Source: Aurifilum marmelostoma (lineage: Eukaryota; Ascomycota; Sordariomycetes; Diaporthales; Cryphonectriaceae). Taken from it: 64,000 nt of DNA. The position numbers and the translations under genes are program-made. The stretch lies in NCBI GenBank assembly GCA_027559495.1, contig JAMXSV010000017.1, forward strand, positions 744,001-808,000, written 5' to 3'. Every line of letters begins with the position of its first letter. Within the stretch, counting starts at the first letter, position 1. Positions 1 to 9,955 of the stretch are shown piece by piece. The notes beneath the pieces were generated by a model. That model worked only from the letters and a program-made list of their open reading frames with translations. It was not told the DNA's origin and ran no database searches.

Positions 1-1120
1 TCTTCGACCGAGGCCGCACGGCGCTCTATACTCGGGGGAAGGAGAATTGTCAGGATCGGCTGCAGGAATTGTGAATACAGGCTGAGTGGGATATGTATAA
101 GACTGAGCGTCTCGTCCTGTCACGGGGCTGTCAGTATTAGGCTCGTCGGCATGGCTTCTTCTTTTTCTTTATGTCTCTCCTCCTTTATCCTCCAGCCCTC
201 AATTGATTGCCACAACAAGCCTCTGTGTAACATGTTCAAGGTCACCTCAAAAAAAAAAAGAAGAAGAAGAAGAAGACTGACCAACTTGCCCCCTCAATCA
301 CACAGAGCACAACAAACGCCGGCAAGCGGCCTCGGTCGTGCCCGTTAGAGGAGATAAGAGCAAGCCGAAATGGACGCGGGAAAATTCAATGCGAGCGTGG
401 CTCAGAAACAACAACAACAACAACAAGATTGGATCACAGAGCTGTTGGGACTTACGAGAAATGTGATTTCGGCGTTCATGATTGACTACCGCAGAGTTTC
501 AAGAAGTATGATGTATACAGCCTCTCGCTGATCATTCTTCTCTCTAGCAAGCGGCACTTGAGAGACCCTTGCCAGGACCCCACAGGATGCTTGTAGGTAA
601 CCCTGTTACAGTAATCCGCAGTGACAAAGTATCTTTTGTCCCTATTTTTTTCTTCTCCTTGGGCTGCTGGGTAAGTATTCTCGAGAGAAAGGAGGTAGAG
701 AGAAGGGGAAGGAGGGAAAAAAAAAATGCCAATTGGAGCAGTCGTCTGCAACGCGAATCAACAAGTTTTTTTCTTTCTTTCTTCTTTCCTCTTCTCCCTT
801 TCGAGAGGACGGAATCTGCAGGCGTGGCTTGTTTTATCGAGGAAGACCTGTGACATGTGCTGGTGAGTAAAAGATAAAAGATAAAGTCCGTGCTCGGGTC
901 CCTCCCACCTATTATGAGTCGATTCCTACTACCAGCGCCGATCGGACGGGAACAGTGGTGGGGATTTCTCTCGCTTTCACAAGATTGGCGAACGAAAAAG
1001 GTCGGGCTGGAAGCACGAGAAGGAGGAACGGCGCGTGCCGTCCAATTTAAAGTTTCACAACGTATGCGATAATTTTTTTTGGAGCGAATGAATCTTTTGT
1101 TGCCAGCCAGCCGCGCACGG

Positions 1121-1122
<2 letters not shown>

Positions 1123-1150
<28 letters not shown>
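1123..1150. repeat. (GT)14 microsatellite
   Basis: Fourteen uninterrupted GT units, followed by an imperfect GCGCGTGTGTGCG tail. It lies in the gene-free left end. Confidence 0.95.
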
Positions 1151-1155
<5 letters not shown>

Positions 1156-1476
1156 TGTGTGCGTCTGTTGTGCGCGATGGAGGGGAACAGAGGTCAGGGA
1201 GGGAGTATCTTTTGTAGGCCGGACAGGGGTACCACTCGAGTCGGGATGTACAAGGGGAACCAAGCCTGCTCTGCGGGGACGAGGAGGAGGAGGAGGGACC
1301 CTTTGACAATAGGTCACAAAAGGGACCTTCTATCAAGGCCGGCAAGACTTTGGGCGGGTCGCGCGGGCGTCTGACGTTGATCTAGTCTCGCCTAGTGTAG
1401 CTCCGTGAACTTCGGTCTTTTCTGCGGAATAACTTGTGTGTTGTGTGTATGTCTGTTTGGGTGCAGCACAGACGAA

Positions 1477-1508
1477 GGAGGAGGAGGAGGAGGAGGAGGA
1501 GGAGGAGG
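1477..1508. repeat. (GGA)n microsatellite
   Basis: About 10.7 perfect GGA units. On either strand this creates artificial poly-Glu, poly-Arg or poly-Ser/Pro reading frames. Confidence 0.95.
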
Positions 1509-1763
1509 CAACTGAGCAGACGGACGGACGACAGCCCTTTGGAGACTGACTTGGTCCAGAAATATCCTTTCTCCGCTCTGATCTACGCGTTGCACTTCTT
1601 TTTCCTTTTTTTTTCTTTTCTTTCGTCACGGATTACAAACAACAAGCAGGACACGGATGAACGACCTGCAAAGCGACGTAGCCATCCGATAATGCGATCT
1701 TGGCGCCAAACAAGGTTCGAATGCAATAATTATTATAATTTTGACACAATGTGGGGAGTTGAC

Positions 1764-1783
1764 AAAAAAAAAAAAAAAAAAAA
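1764..1783. repeat. A20 homopolymer
   Basis: Twenty consecutive A residues next to an AT-rich stretch and a short CA repeat in the gene-free left end. Confidence 0.9.
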
Positions 1784-2206
1784 GGGTAGCAGGCAAGCAA
1801 GCAATACAACACACACACACACACGATGGGAGAAAGGAGGACACGACGTGGTATTTTAGTTTTGCACCTTGTACTGCAACCCTTCCCGTCTTGCCCAAAG
1901 TGGTGCCCAACATCACCACACACCACGACCCGCCCTCCTCCATCATTCCACACCCACATACACCCTGCATGAACGAACATGCTTCCAGCTAAGGGGAAGA
2001 GGGAGAAGAGAGTCCTGCAGCGGTACTGGGGCAGGCATGCAGTTCCTCCTGCCCAGCGGCAAGCTAGAGATATTCGGGATACTCCTGCAGCAAGCTGGCG
2101 CGTGCAGGGTGGACACCAGCGTGGGGGGTGTCTGTCAGGTGCCCGCCGTCACAGACATCATGCCTGGACGGTCCTCTGCCTCTTGGAAGATGACGATGCC
2201 TTGACA

Positions 2207-2226
2207 ACACACACACACACACACAC
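2207..2226. repeat. (AC)10 microsatellite
   Basis: Ten perfect AC units in the gene-free left end. Confidence 0.95.
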
Positions 2227-2823
2227 AAGTCGTACGACTCCTCACAGCATACTGTTCTTCCCGTCTACAACATTTAATCTAATTGGATTTTCTTTCTTCT
2301 CTTCTCATACAGCCTAAACATTCACGACGTCATTTCCAACGTCTCACAATATGTCACGAGAAAAAGTGACACCACACGACACATGTAATTCTCCGCGAGA
2401 CAGGAGATTCCTCAGACTGGTCAAGTAGTGGGAAGGCTACGTACTGACTTACTCATGTCTCATCCAGACAGCTGGGAAGGATTCGACGCGGCCACCAGAA
2501 CCACCATCTCCTCCTCATCCTCCTCCTCCTGCTTGGCGTCTTGCCCTTCGTGGTCAAGCCGGAGATGCACCCCGCATTCCACCCTGTGTGTGTGTGCGTG
2601 TGTGCGCCATCACGCATCTCTAATCCAGCCAGCATCTTGGTTTGTCTTCTTCTTCCCCCCTGTCTCATCTTCTCAAATCTTCTTCTCCATCATCATCATC
2701 ATGATGCCTGCAGCAAGCCTCGTGGCCTGTGGTCAGTGGCTGACCACCCATGACAGAGCCATGTCAGGGCCACAGGGCGCGAACCCGTTTTATCATGCCA
2801 TTCAACCAACTACCACATGCATT

Positions 2824-2838
2824 CCCCCCCCCCCCCCC
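2824..2838. repeat. C15 homopolymer
   Basis: Fifteen C residues followed by A5. It is one of six long C/G runs in non-coding parts of the window. Confidence 0.95.
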
Positions 2839-4531
2839 AAAAATCTCGTGTGGTCCAGCCCTACCCTTGGTCTTAAAACACGCCCACTAGGTCTTACCTG
2901 CACCACCGAATCATCGCAACACGATCCCCGGGCGCCTCTGTTCCGGCACAACGAGAGGGAACTCGTCACGTTCATGCTGTACGACCGATGATCCTCACCA
3001 AGCCCCTAAACGGTGCTCGACCAGTATAATAGTCGGTGCCAAGACCTAGAGCCGCTTTTGTGCAGGAGTGGATGCAAGAGATAACATCAACGTCCCACAC
3101 GCACACATACCCACCCTAGCTCGTGATGTCGATGCGGAAACTTTGAGGGAGAGGTCCCTCGGCATTCAGATGCGCAAAATCTCCACTCGGGACGATCGCG
3201 ATAATCACACACTCTTCGCGGCGCTGTTCTTTTGGCGCTTATGTTGATAGCCATCTTGATCGTTATATTTCATCAGACGTGAGCCTGGTGATACACACCC
3301 TATAGCAGTAGCAGTCGTATCATATAATCACTATCGCGCTGGGCCCCCGGCAATATCATGCGTAAAAAGCCAGCCCGATAAGGTGCGGGTGTTATTCGGC
3401 TTACCACATTGTCGGGACTGAATGATCAAAATCCTTCCAATGGATATGCCAATCAATGGTCTCAGGCAGCGAGACACGACTCCTCCTCGAGGCGGGCTAC
3501 GGGCTCGAAATGCTGCTGCTGATCTTGATATCATCGTCCTGGTCGCGTAGTGCTCACCTTGGCGCGGTGGACCAGAGGCAAGAAAGAAAAAAAGAAAAGA
3601 ATCGTCCCCGGGGCTCAGCTCAGCCCGACATAGCCAGCCACAAAAGTCTGCTTGATTCAGCTTTTGTTGATATTCATTGGACAGTTTACCGGGCTACCCT
3701 CTGCCCAACCTGAATCGGACAGACGAGTCTAGTTGGTTTGCCAATGCCTTGACCAGCCGACGCTTTCCAGGTGAACCTGACCACCCTCTTCACCTGGTTC
3801 CATGATTTTGAAGGTCCTGGAGAACATCATTGAGTGGTTATCGTGAAGGAGTGGTAGGCTGTCACACACACACACTCACAAAAGCACGCCCCCCCTGTGT
3901 CACCCTCAAAAAGTGATAGTCATGCAAGAAGTGCATGCCAGGCACTGATTGTTCGAGCGTCCGCGCGGAACCCGTAGGCCCGGCTTAAAGAATGAACAGC
4001 AAAACAAGAGAAAAGAGGGCTGCATCAAACCCCTGAGATCTAGATTTCCATCCCGCGCCTCACTGCATGCATGACATCAGACCCTGGTGCGCTGCAGGTT
4101 GGGGAGCCCCCCCCCCCCTCTCTCTCCAGCCAGCCGTTGTAAGATAGTGCTGCAAGGGTTTGAGCTTGACGGGGGCCTCCTCTGCATCGAGTATACCGAG
4201 CCTGAACTGCCATGAAGCCGATGATAGCCATCAGATAACCCCCCTTCGCCCCATGCTAATCGTTCGATGTTTGGGCCGGCACAAAATATCCCAGCGTTAC
4301 GAATGCATCTTCGATCGGATTGCGGAAGCCGTGGATCAGGGATAGCCAGAGGGAAAATACGAGCCCCCCACGTAATTTGCTGAGGACGCAGGCCGACATA
4401 TCCGTCGTTGGCTGATGGGAACAAACATACATGATTGTGAAGCCAGTGCATTTACGCGAAGCGTCGGATAATGTCGTCTCCCGAACTAGCAGCGTGCATC
4501 CGGTCCTGGGGCAGAAAACGCCAGAACAAGA

Positions 4532-6376
4532 TCAGGCCTCGTCAGCGGCATCCTTCTTCTTGATGCCGACCACAACCAGATTTCTCGGGCTCTCTTTGTA
4601 GTCAAACACTGACTCTACCCAGCAGTCCTGGACGACATCCGCGTGCTCCCTCAGAAACAGCCAGCGGTCGGTGACGATAAGAGACTCGACCACGCACGCG
4701 CTGAAGGCCATGAGGCTCCAGACGGCGCTGAGCTCCCTCTTCCTGCCCTCGTACGCCCGGACGTACCCGTCAATCTCCTCGTCTGTGATATCACCCATCT
4801 TTTCCTGTATAACCTGGCTGTATTGGGTGTAATCACGGTGTGTGGTCAGCTTCTTGATCGCGCCCCGAACATAGGCGTGGAAGGACTTGTAGCAGGTCTT
4901 GCCCAAAGAACCGATAATGACTGGATTGGTGGACATGTTGAAAGGGCTGTTCCTGTCGGTATTTGCGCCGCTCTTCTTATCCTCGTCCTGCTGCTCTGCG
5001 TCGCTGCCTTCCTGTTTTAGCTCGTGGTAGACCTTTGAGATGACGCCCTTGTCGAGGAACAGCTTCTGCAGCACGGCACGGTAGAAGTGGCGCGTGAAAA
5101 AGGAGTCCGACTCCTTGTCGGTCCAATTCTGGGGCGCCTGACACGCCATCATCCGGGCTGTGATGTTGAACCGAATACCCTGTCCGCCATAGTTGGTGAC
5201 CCGCTGGCTCATGGGGAAGCCCTGCGGGTCGTGCTTCTCTGACTCTCGCTTCACTCGTCCATTGATGGCCTGGAGGCTAGGCCTCATATATGGTAGTTTG
5301 TATGTCGGTGGGCCCAGCTTCTCGGTGAGGAGGTTATAGCAGCAGCCAACGATAGCCACTGCCTTGATGCTGGGGTTCAGCATCATGGACCTTATCCCAA
5401 AGTGTGAAAGATTACCGCAGGAGTGAATCGAAATAGCCATCAGCGACAGCTCCTTGCGCTCGTCTTCTGGTATATCTGCGTCGTAGATCTTATCCAGGAC
5501 CTCGGACAGGTCACCTGTCTCCAGCCGGCCCGTGATGTACTTGATGATCCCCTTGCCCTCCTCAGGCCGGTAAATGGTCTTCAGCTCGCTCCGCGGCCTG
5601 ATATCCACGGCCTGGATCTGCTCCTCAGTAGGTCTCTCAGCGTTTGCCCTCCTCCTCGCCTTCTCGTCCATCTTCTCGACAGGTGTCTGGCTGTCGATCA
5701 GGCTCTGCCAGACCTTCTTGTTCCTCATGACCTTCTCGGGCTCCGCGAGGCCAGCGAACACGTCAAGCACCCGGGCCCCCTCCTGGTTATTCTCCCGGCC
5801 CTCCACGGCGACAATATTCTTGCTGTATGGCGTAGAGGCCAGCGTCCGTCCGAGGTAGTTCTGCCCGCTCCCAAAGTCGATAAAGTGCGTCATCTCGGTG
5901 CCCGCGAGCCGCGCAATGTCCGCGGCCAGGCGGTCCACATAGTCTGCAAAGTGCGTCACCTCGTGCACCTTCTTCACGTTCATCCCGACCGCCACCTGTC
6001 TCGGTAAGACTGGCAGCTTCGGCCTGACGGGCGTGAAGGTCCGCGAGAGCGAGAGCCGTCTCACATCGCGGATATACTCGCGGAGGGTCTCTGGCGGGTC
6101 CGACCATCGACGGGCCGAGGGAGGGCCGTCCAGGTCGTCTCGCATGAGGAGGTCCAAGAGGCCCATGGGGTCACAGCTCATAAGAAATGATTGCCAATCC
6201 TCGGGTAGAACCCACTGGAACAGCCCGGGCTCGTTGGTGAAGAAGTCCAGGATGTGGACGCCGCCACAAAGGATCTGGAATGCATCGCTCGTCGAGGCGA
6301 AATGCAGCAAGGACTCGACATACTCATCGGTAGTGCCAAAGTCGTCAGAGATCGGCAGTGGTCTCTGCGGTGGCAT
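4532..6376 (-). CDS. METTL25/RRNAD1-like methyltransferase
   Basis: A single 614-codon exon with a good start context (AAAATGCC). Residues about 164-178 hold a class-I SAM-binding loop, DFGSGQNYLG. Around residue 325 comes the family-typical stretch SIHSCGNLSHFGIR followed by AIVGCCYNLLTE. The C-terminus carries the VVESLIVTDRWLFL segment seen in METTL25-type proteins, and the length matches human METTL25 (about 600 residues). By family this is a predicted SAM-dependent methyltransferase. METTL25B/RRNAD1 has been linked to rRNA, but the substrate of the fungal protein is not established here. The N-terminal 130 residues look helical and leucine-rich. Nothing suggests an intron. Its only near neighbour is the lipase gene, 1.4 kb away, so context gives no functional hint. 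I am sure of the family, less of which METTL25 paralogue it matches. Confidence 0.85.
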   Translation of the reverse strand: MPPQRPLPISDDFGTTDEYVESLLHFASTSDAFQILCGGVHILDFFTNEPGLFQWVLPEDWQSFLMSCDPMGLLDLLMRDDLDGPPSARRWSDPPETLREYIRDVRRLSLSRTFTPVRPKLPVLPRQVAVGMNVKKVHEVTHFADYVDRLAADIARLAGTEMTHFIDFGSGQNYLGRTLASTPYSKNIVAVEGRENNQEGARVLDVFAGLAEPEKVMRNKKVWQSLIDSQTPVEKMDEKARRRANAERPTEEQIQAVDIRPRSELKTIYRPEEGKGIIKYITGRLETGDLSEVLDKIYDADIPEDERKELSLMAISIHSCGNLSHFGIRSMMLNPSIKAVAIVGCCYNLLTEKLGPPTYKLPYMRPSLQAINGRVKRESEKHDPQGFPMSQRVTNYGGQGIRFNITARMMACQAPQNWTDKESDSFFTRHFYRAVLQKLFLDKGVISKVYHELKQEGSDAEQQDEDKKSGANTDRNSPFNMSTNPVIIGSLGKTCYKSFHAYVRGAIKKLTTHRDYTQYSQVIQEKMGDITDEEIDGYVRAYEGRKRELSAVWSLMAFSACVVESLIVTDRWLFLREHADVVQDCWVESVFDYKESPRNLVVVGIKKKDAADEA

Positions 6377-6624
6377 TTTCTGTTTCCAAATTAAATAACT
6401 GTAGGCGAGTTCGTGGTTCGGATGCCATGAAAGGCTGCTGAAGAATTTCGACCTGAGCCCTAAATTTGACTCGGTTTAGGGTTATTGTATGAAGGGCTCA
6501 GGATCCAGGGTTCAGGTTTTACAGTAGCAGTTGCTGCTAGACCACTTAGCTCCTCTCCAAGCTGCATCCATTACAATAGCTGAACAGGGCAAGTATTCTG
6601 GCCTTGTTTCCATCGATTGAACAA

Positions 6625-6662
<38 letters not shown>

Positions 6663-7805
6663 GATATCCGGCATCTGCTAAACATTTTTATGTCTTCAAG
6701 GACTTGATTGCAGGTGACCATCATCTACGCCTATTTGCAAACAGTATATTGGAGGATCCAAGACAATGTGAGTTGCCTAAAAGGTTGACGCAATCATTCA
6801 CAACAATAAGCCAGACTTCAGTTCATAGGCCAAACTGATATACGGAGGTGAGATGTGTTTGTTGAGAATCAAGCTGCCCCATGCCCGGAAGAAAGGATCA
6901 TAATTATGTTCCTGGAAGTACTGTCCTTCCCGTAAATTACTAAAAAAAATGCCAACATCCTCTCCACAAATTTGACTCGTTCCACCTCGCCTGCTACCCT
7001 TCAGCAGACACAGCGTTACTATGCAATGTTAGTATCTACGCGTAACACAGTACGTAGTCACCTAGTGCGCCCATACCTCAATCTGAAATCCTTCTCCCCT
7101 CCACCTTCTTATTCTATCATTATGCTCTGGGTTTAATTGATAAAGGCAAATACCGAACCAGGGCCGCCTTCCGGGAACTGCAAGAGTCCGCAGCAAGGGT
7201 CGAAGCCAACCCGCGAGACTTTGCTTATCAATTTCTGCAGAAGTGCCGGAAAACGCCGAGCAGGTAAATCCCAGCTCCAATGCCGTCCCCCCCGCCACTA
7301 TACTAGCACCGCCGATGGCTACAAACGCCTCAAACGCACTAGGGTGCGAGGAATGCCGCGATGGGGGTGGAGATTAGGAGTGGGGAGGGGAAAGTGTTGA
7401 AAGAAAAGAAAGAAAAGAAAAAAAGAGAAAGAAATGGTGGATAGGCACATAATTAGAAACGGAGAGTGTGGAGGGTCTCGGTGTGTTTGATGAACAAGCC
7501 CATGATTTTTATTAACATGTTTCATTACCCCGTAACTCCATGCTCGTAATTAGAAGCGAACTCAAGATATCCAGTGTGAGCATCCCGGTGGCTTGTCGCC
7601 AGTTTTCTGTCCCAATTATCGTCGTCGTCGCCGTCGTCGTCGTCATTATCATTAGGCCGTCCAAGTCAGGACTGGGTAGATTATGTAGTAGCCCTTTCCC
7701 ACCATTTGACGTTGGACAGGGGCGATATATGCTCTACTAGTGACCTCATGAAATGTTCTCATACCATCCGCGCATCTGATCATCTGTTGGTGGCCCCCGG
7801 GTGGT
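6377..7805. other. Intergenic region, METTL25-like to lipase
   Basis: This region contains upstream sequence of the METTL25-like gene and downstream sequence of the lipase, plus a (TA)16 run. No reading frame here looks coding. Base composition is visibly more AT-rich around 6450-7060. Confidence 0.6.
6627..6658. repeat. (TA)16 microsatellite
   Basis: Sixteen uninterrupted TA units about 250 bp upstream of the METTL25-like start codon. Confidence 0.95.
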
Positions 7806-9082
7806 TTAGCTGCTAGCAGCGAGCTGCTCCGAGAAGGCGATATCCTGCATGGTATAGTTGGTGAGCTTCTGGGCCAGCTCCGCGTCCGTGATGTTGCTGC
7901 TGTCGTCACGACCCCAGAGGGCGTTGGACGCCCGCCTGCGCATGTCAATGCCGTTGCTTTCATCGGCGCAGCCCATGTACTGGAAGTAGTATTCGTGCGC
8001 ATTAGCGTCAAAGCCAGACGTGCCGGCGTTGCAGCTGGTGTTGGCGTTGCCCACGCAGACATCAATGTCATCGATGGTGTAGTCGATGTTGGTGGCGGGA
8101 CCAGCGGCCAGCCAGAACTCGGGGCTGGTGTGGTAGTAACCAAGCACGATGGGTGGCAGGCGCGGCACAGGGTCATCATAGTGGGTAGCCCGGTACTCTG
8201 CACCGTCCTGGGCGGTCACAAACTCGGCCCATGCCAGGTTGCCGACACGTGGTGAGCCAACGGTGTAGATATCACAAGCGTAGCTTTTGGTGAATTCTGT
8301 CAGCACGGTGTACTTCATGGGGGTATTTGACATTGGTCGTGTTTGTGTATATTGGTCTTTACTCACCCGTCGAGTCTGAACTGCGCACCCGCGAGGGTGG
8401 CGACAGCAGCGCCTAGGGAGTGGCCCGTCATGACGAGCGTGTAGTCCGGGTACGTCGCGTACGCCTCCTCGACATACTTGACGGCATAGGACTGGATCTC
8501 CTTCCAAGACTCGTAGAAGCCGTCATGAACATAGCAGCCACTGCACCCCGAGTATGGCACCTCGATGAAGTCGAAGTCTGCGATCCAATTGCGCAGGTCA
8601 GACGAGCCGCGGAATGCGACAACGATCTCCTCGCGGGTGGTGTCGACGGCCACATAGCCTTCCAGGTCAAAGACGGTGGTGTTGCTGGTGGGAATCGCAG
8701 ATGTCAGCATCGAGCCCTCTGACTTCAAGAAGCACGAAATCCCTCTGGGTTCAGAAAAGACTTACGGCATGACACCGACAATGGTGGCACCATTGGCGGT
8801 GACATTGGGACACCCAGAGGAACCGCAGGACACCGTTGCGCCGACAGCATCTTGGCTGTTGCAGTATGCGGACGCAGAGTATTGCACGTAGTACTTCATG
8901 TTCTCGTAACTCGTTTCGTCCAGGACGGCAGTGTCTGTGCAGAGAACCACAGTCAGCTTAGAGCAACCCTCGGCAACAGGAAGCGTAAATGAGTCCATGC
9001 TATACTTACCACGAGCGACGAGAGGTGAAGCTGCCACCAGGCCAGAGGCCAGGGAAAGCGAGGAGGCGACCGATAGTCTCAT
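7806..9082 (-). CDS. Secreted class-3 lipase (alpha/beta hydrolase)
   Basis: Four exons, 9082-9010, 8934-8766, 8684-8367 and 8283-7806, join in frame to 345 residues. All introns are 75-83 nt with GTAAGT or GTGAGT donors. The protein starts with a hydrophobic signal peptide (MRLSVASSLSLASGLVAAS) and a short pro-segment. The serine nucleophile elbow GHSLG lies near residue 170. Upstream is the lipase-3 strand EIVVAFRGSSDLRNWIADF, and downstream YTVGSPRVGN, which precedes the catalytic Asp in this fold. Paired cysteines (CSGC) suggest disulfides. The protein resembles the Thermomyces lanuginosus lipase/feruloyl esterase family, so it should hydrolyse ester bonds in lipids or cell-wall esters outside the cell; substrate cannot be read from sequence. 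The last intron uses an AAAAG acceptor, chosen because it restores the conserved LDGYACDIYT junction. Confidence 0.9.
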
Positions 9083-9898
9083 CTTGTCAGTTTGGCTGGC
9101 TGGCTGGTTGGGCTGAAGACTGTGTGCAGCAGAAAGGAAGCGGATGAAGACCAGACACTTGCGGACTCAACTGGCGCGAGACACGATCGTGAGGTGAGGC
9201 TTCATATACTAACGAGGCGCCTCGGGGGATGGGGGACCAGGACGGTCTGTCTTATACCGGGTGGATCACGAAGTTGTTGGGGTGCCGTTTCTACGACAAG
9301 GAATGTGTGACCACGATGATCCACCTTTGGTAGCAATCCGCGCCCCCACACACTCTCAACATCGGTTGTTCACCTCGAAGACGGATGAGCCACGTCGGGG
9401 ATTCGATCAGAAAGCAGGAACAGTCCGAGAAGCAGGTCTCGTGGCAAGGGAGGGTAGGGCTCTGACAAGGGGCTCAGTTGCTGCGGTTCCATCCCGAAGT
9501 CGATCCCCGGTCGACTTTCCCCAGGATCTACTATACGAATTGCCGTAATAGTACGACAGTAAGTAGCAGCACGACCTGCAAAGAACATAGTAGCGGTTTA
9601 TGTAGCTTCGCCCTAGTAGGTCATGCGCTGAGCGGGACGACCCTGCCTGCTGGGATGCGGCTCAGCGAATGTGCGCTGCCCCATCTGTTGCCCCTCTGTC
9701 GATGAATCAAAGCGTTTCCACAACCCACGAGGTCGATGCACTCCATAACCGAGTCCGAGCCCTTTCGAGAGCGTAGGAGAAGATGAAAGGCCCCTCCGAG
9801 TTCGAGGCCTCATTCTAATGCATTATTTGCTTGGGCACACAATCATCTTGTCTGCTGACGTATCCGAGCCGGGAAGCTATAGCTCTGGAGCTTGTGGT

Positions 9899-9955
9899 GG
9901 GCCGGGGTTGATGCCCGGTTGTGGTATCCTATTCGGCAGCAACAACCCCGGGCCC
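9899..9955. repeat. GC-rich inverted repeat (hairpin)
   Basis: Left arm GGGCCGGGGTTG at 9899-9910 pairs with CAACCCCGGGCCC at 9943-9955, with one bulged base and a 32-nt loop. There is no adjacent gene and no poly-T run. Role unknown. Confidence 0.6.

Larger units (their letters stand above)
1..4531. other. Gene-free interval rich in simple repeats
   Basis: I see no convincing gene in these 4.5 kb. Open frames on both strands translate to low-complexity runs of Pro, Ser, Arg, Lys or Cys-Val produced by microsatellites. Pyrimidine tracts (about 768-803 and 1594-1624) and purine tracts (about 250-280) alternate, as in long fungal promoters or 5' leaders. Bases 1-168 are open on the minus strand with no start codon, up to a stop at 169-171, so an exon of a gene lying to the left may reach into the window; this is only a possibility. 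Confidence 0.6.

Noticed and set aside
544..1317. 257-codon open frame on the minus strand
   Set aside because: It is built from microsatellites (His-Thr runs from the GT repeat, poly-Pro, poly-Lys) and resembles no protein family.
2428..2991. 187-codon open frame on the plus strand
   Set aside because: Ser, Ile and Phe runs come from simple repeats; no domain, no coding-like codon use, no splice support.
5423..6007. 194-codon frame antisense to the METTL25-like gene
   Set aside because: Shadow of a GC-rich gene; the sense strand carries clear methyltransferase motifs.
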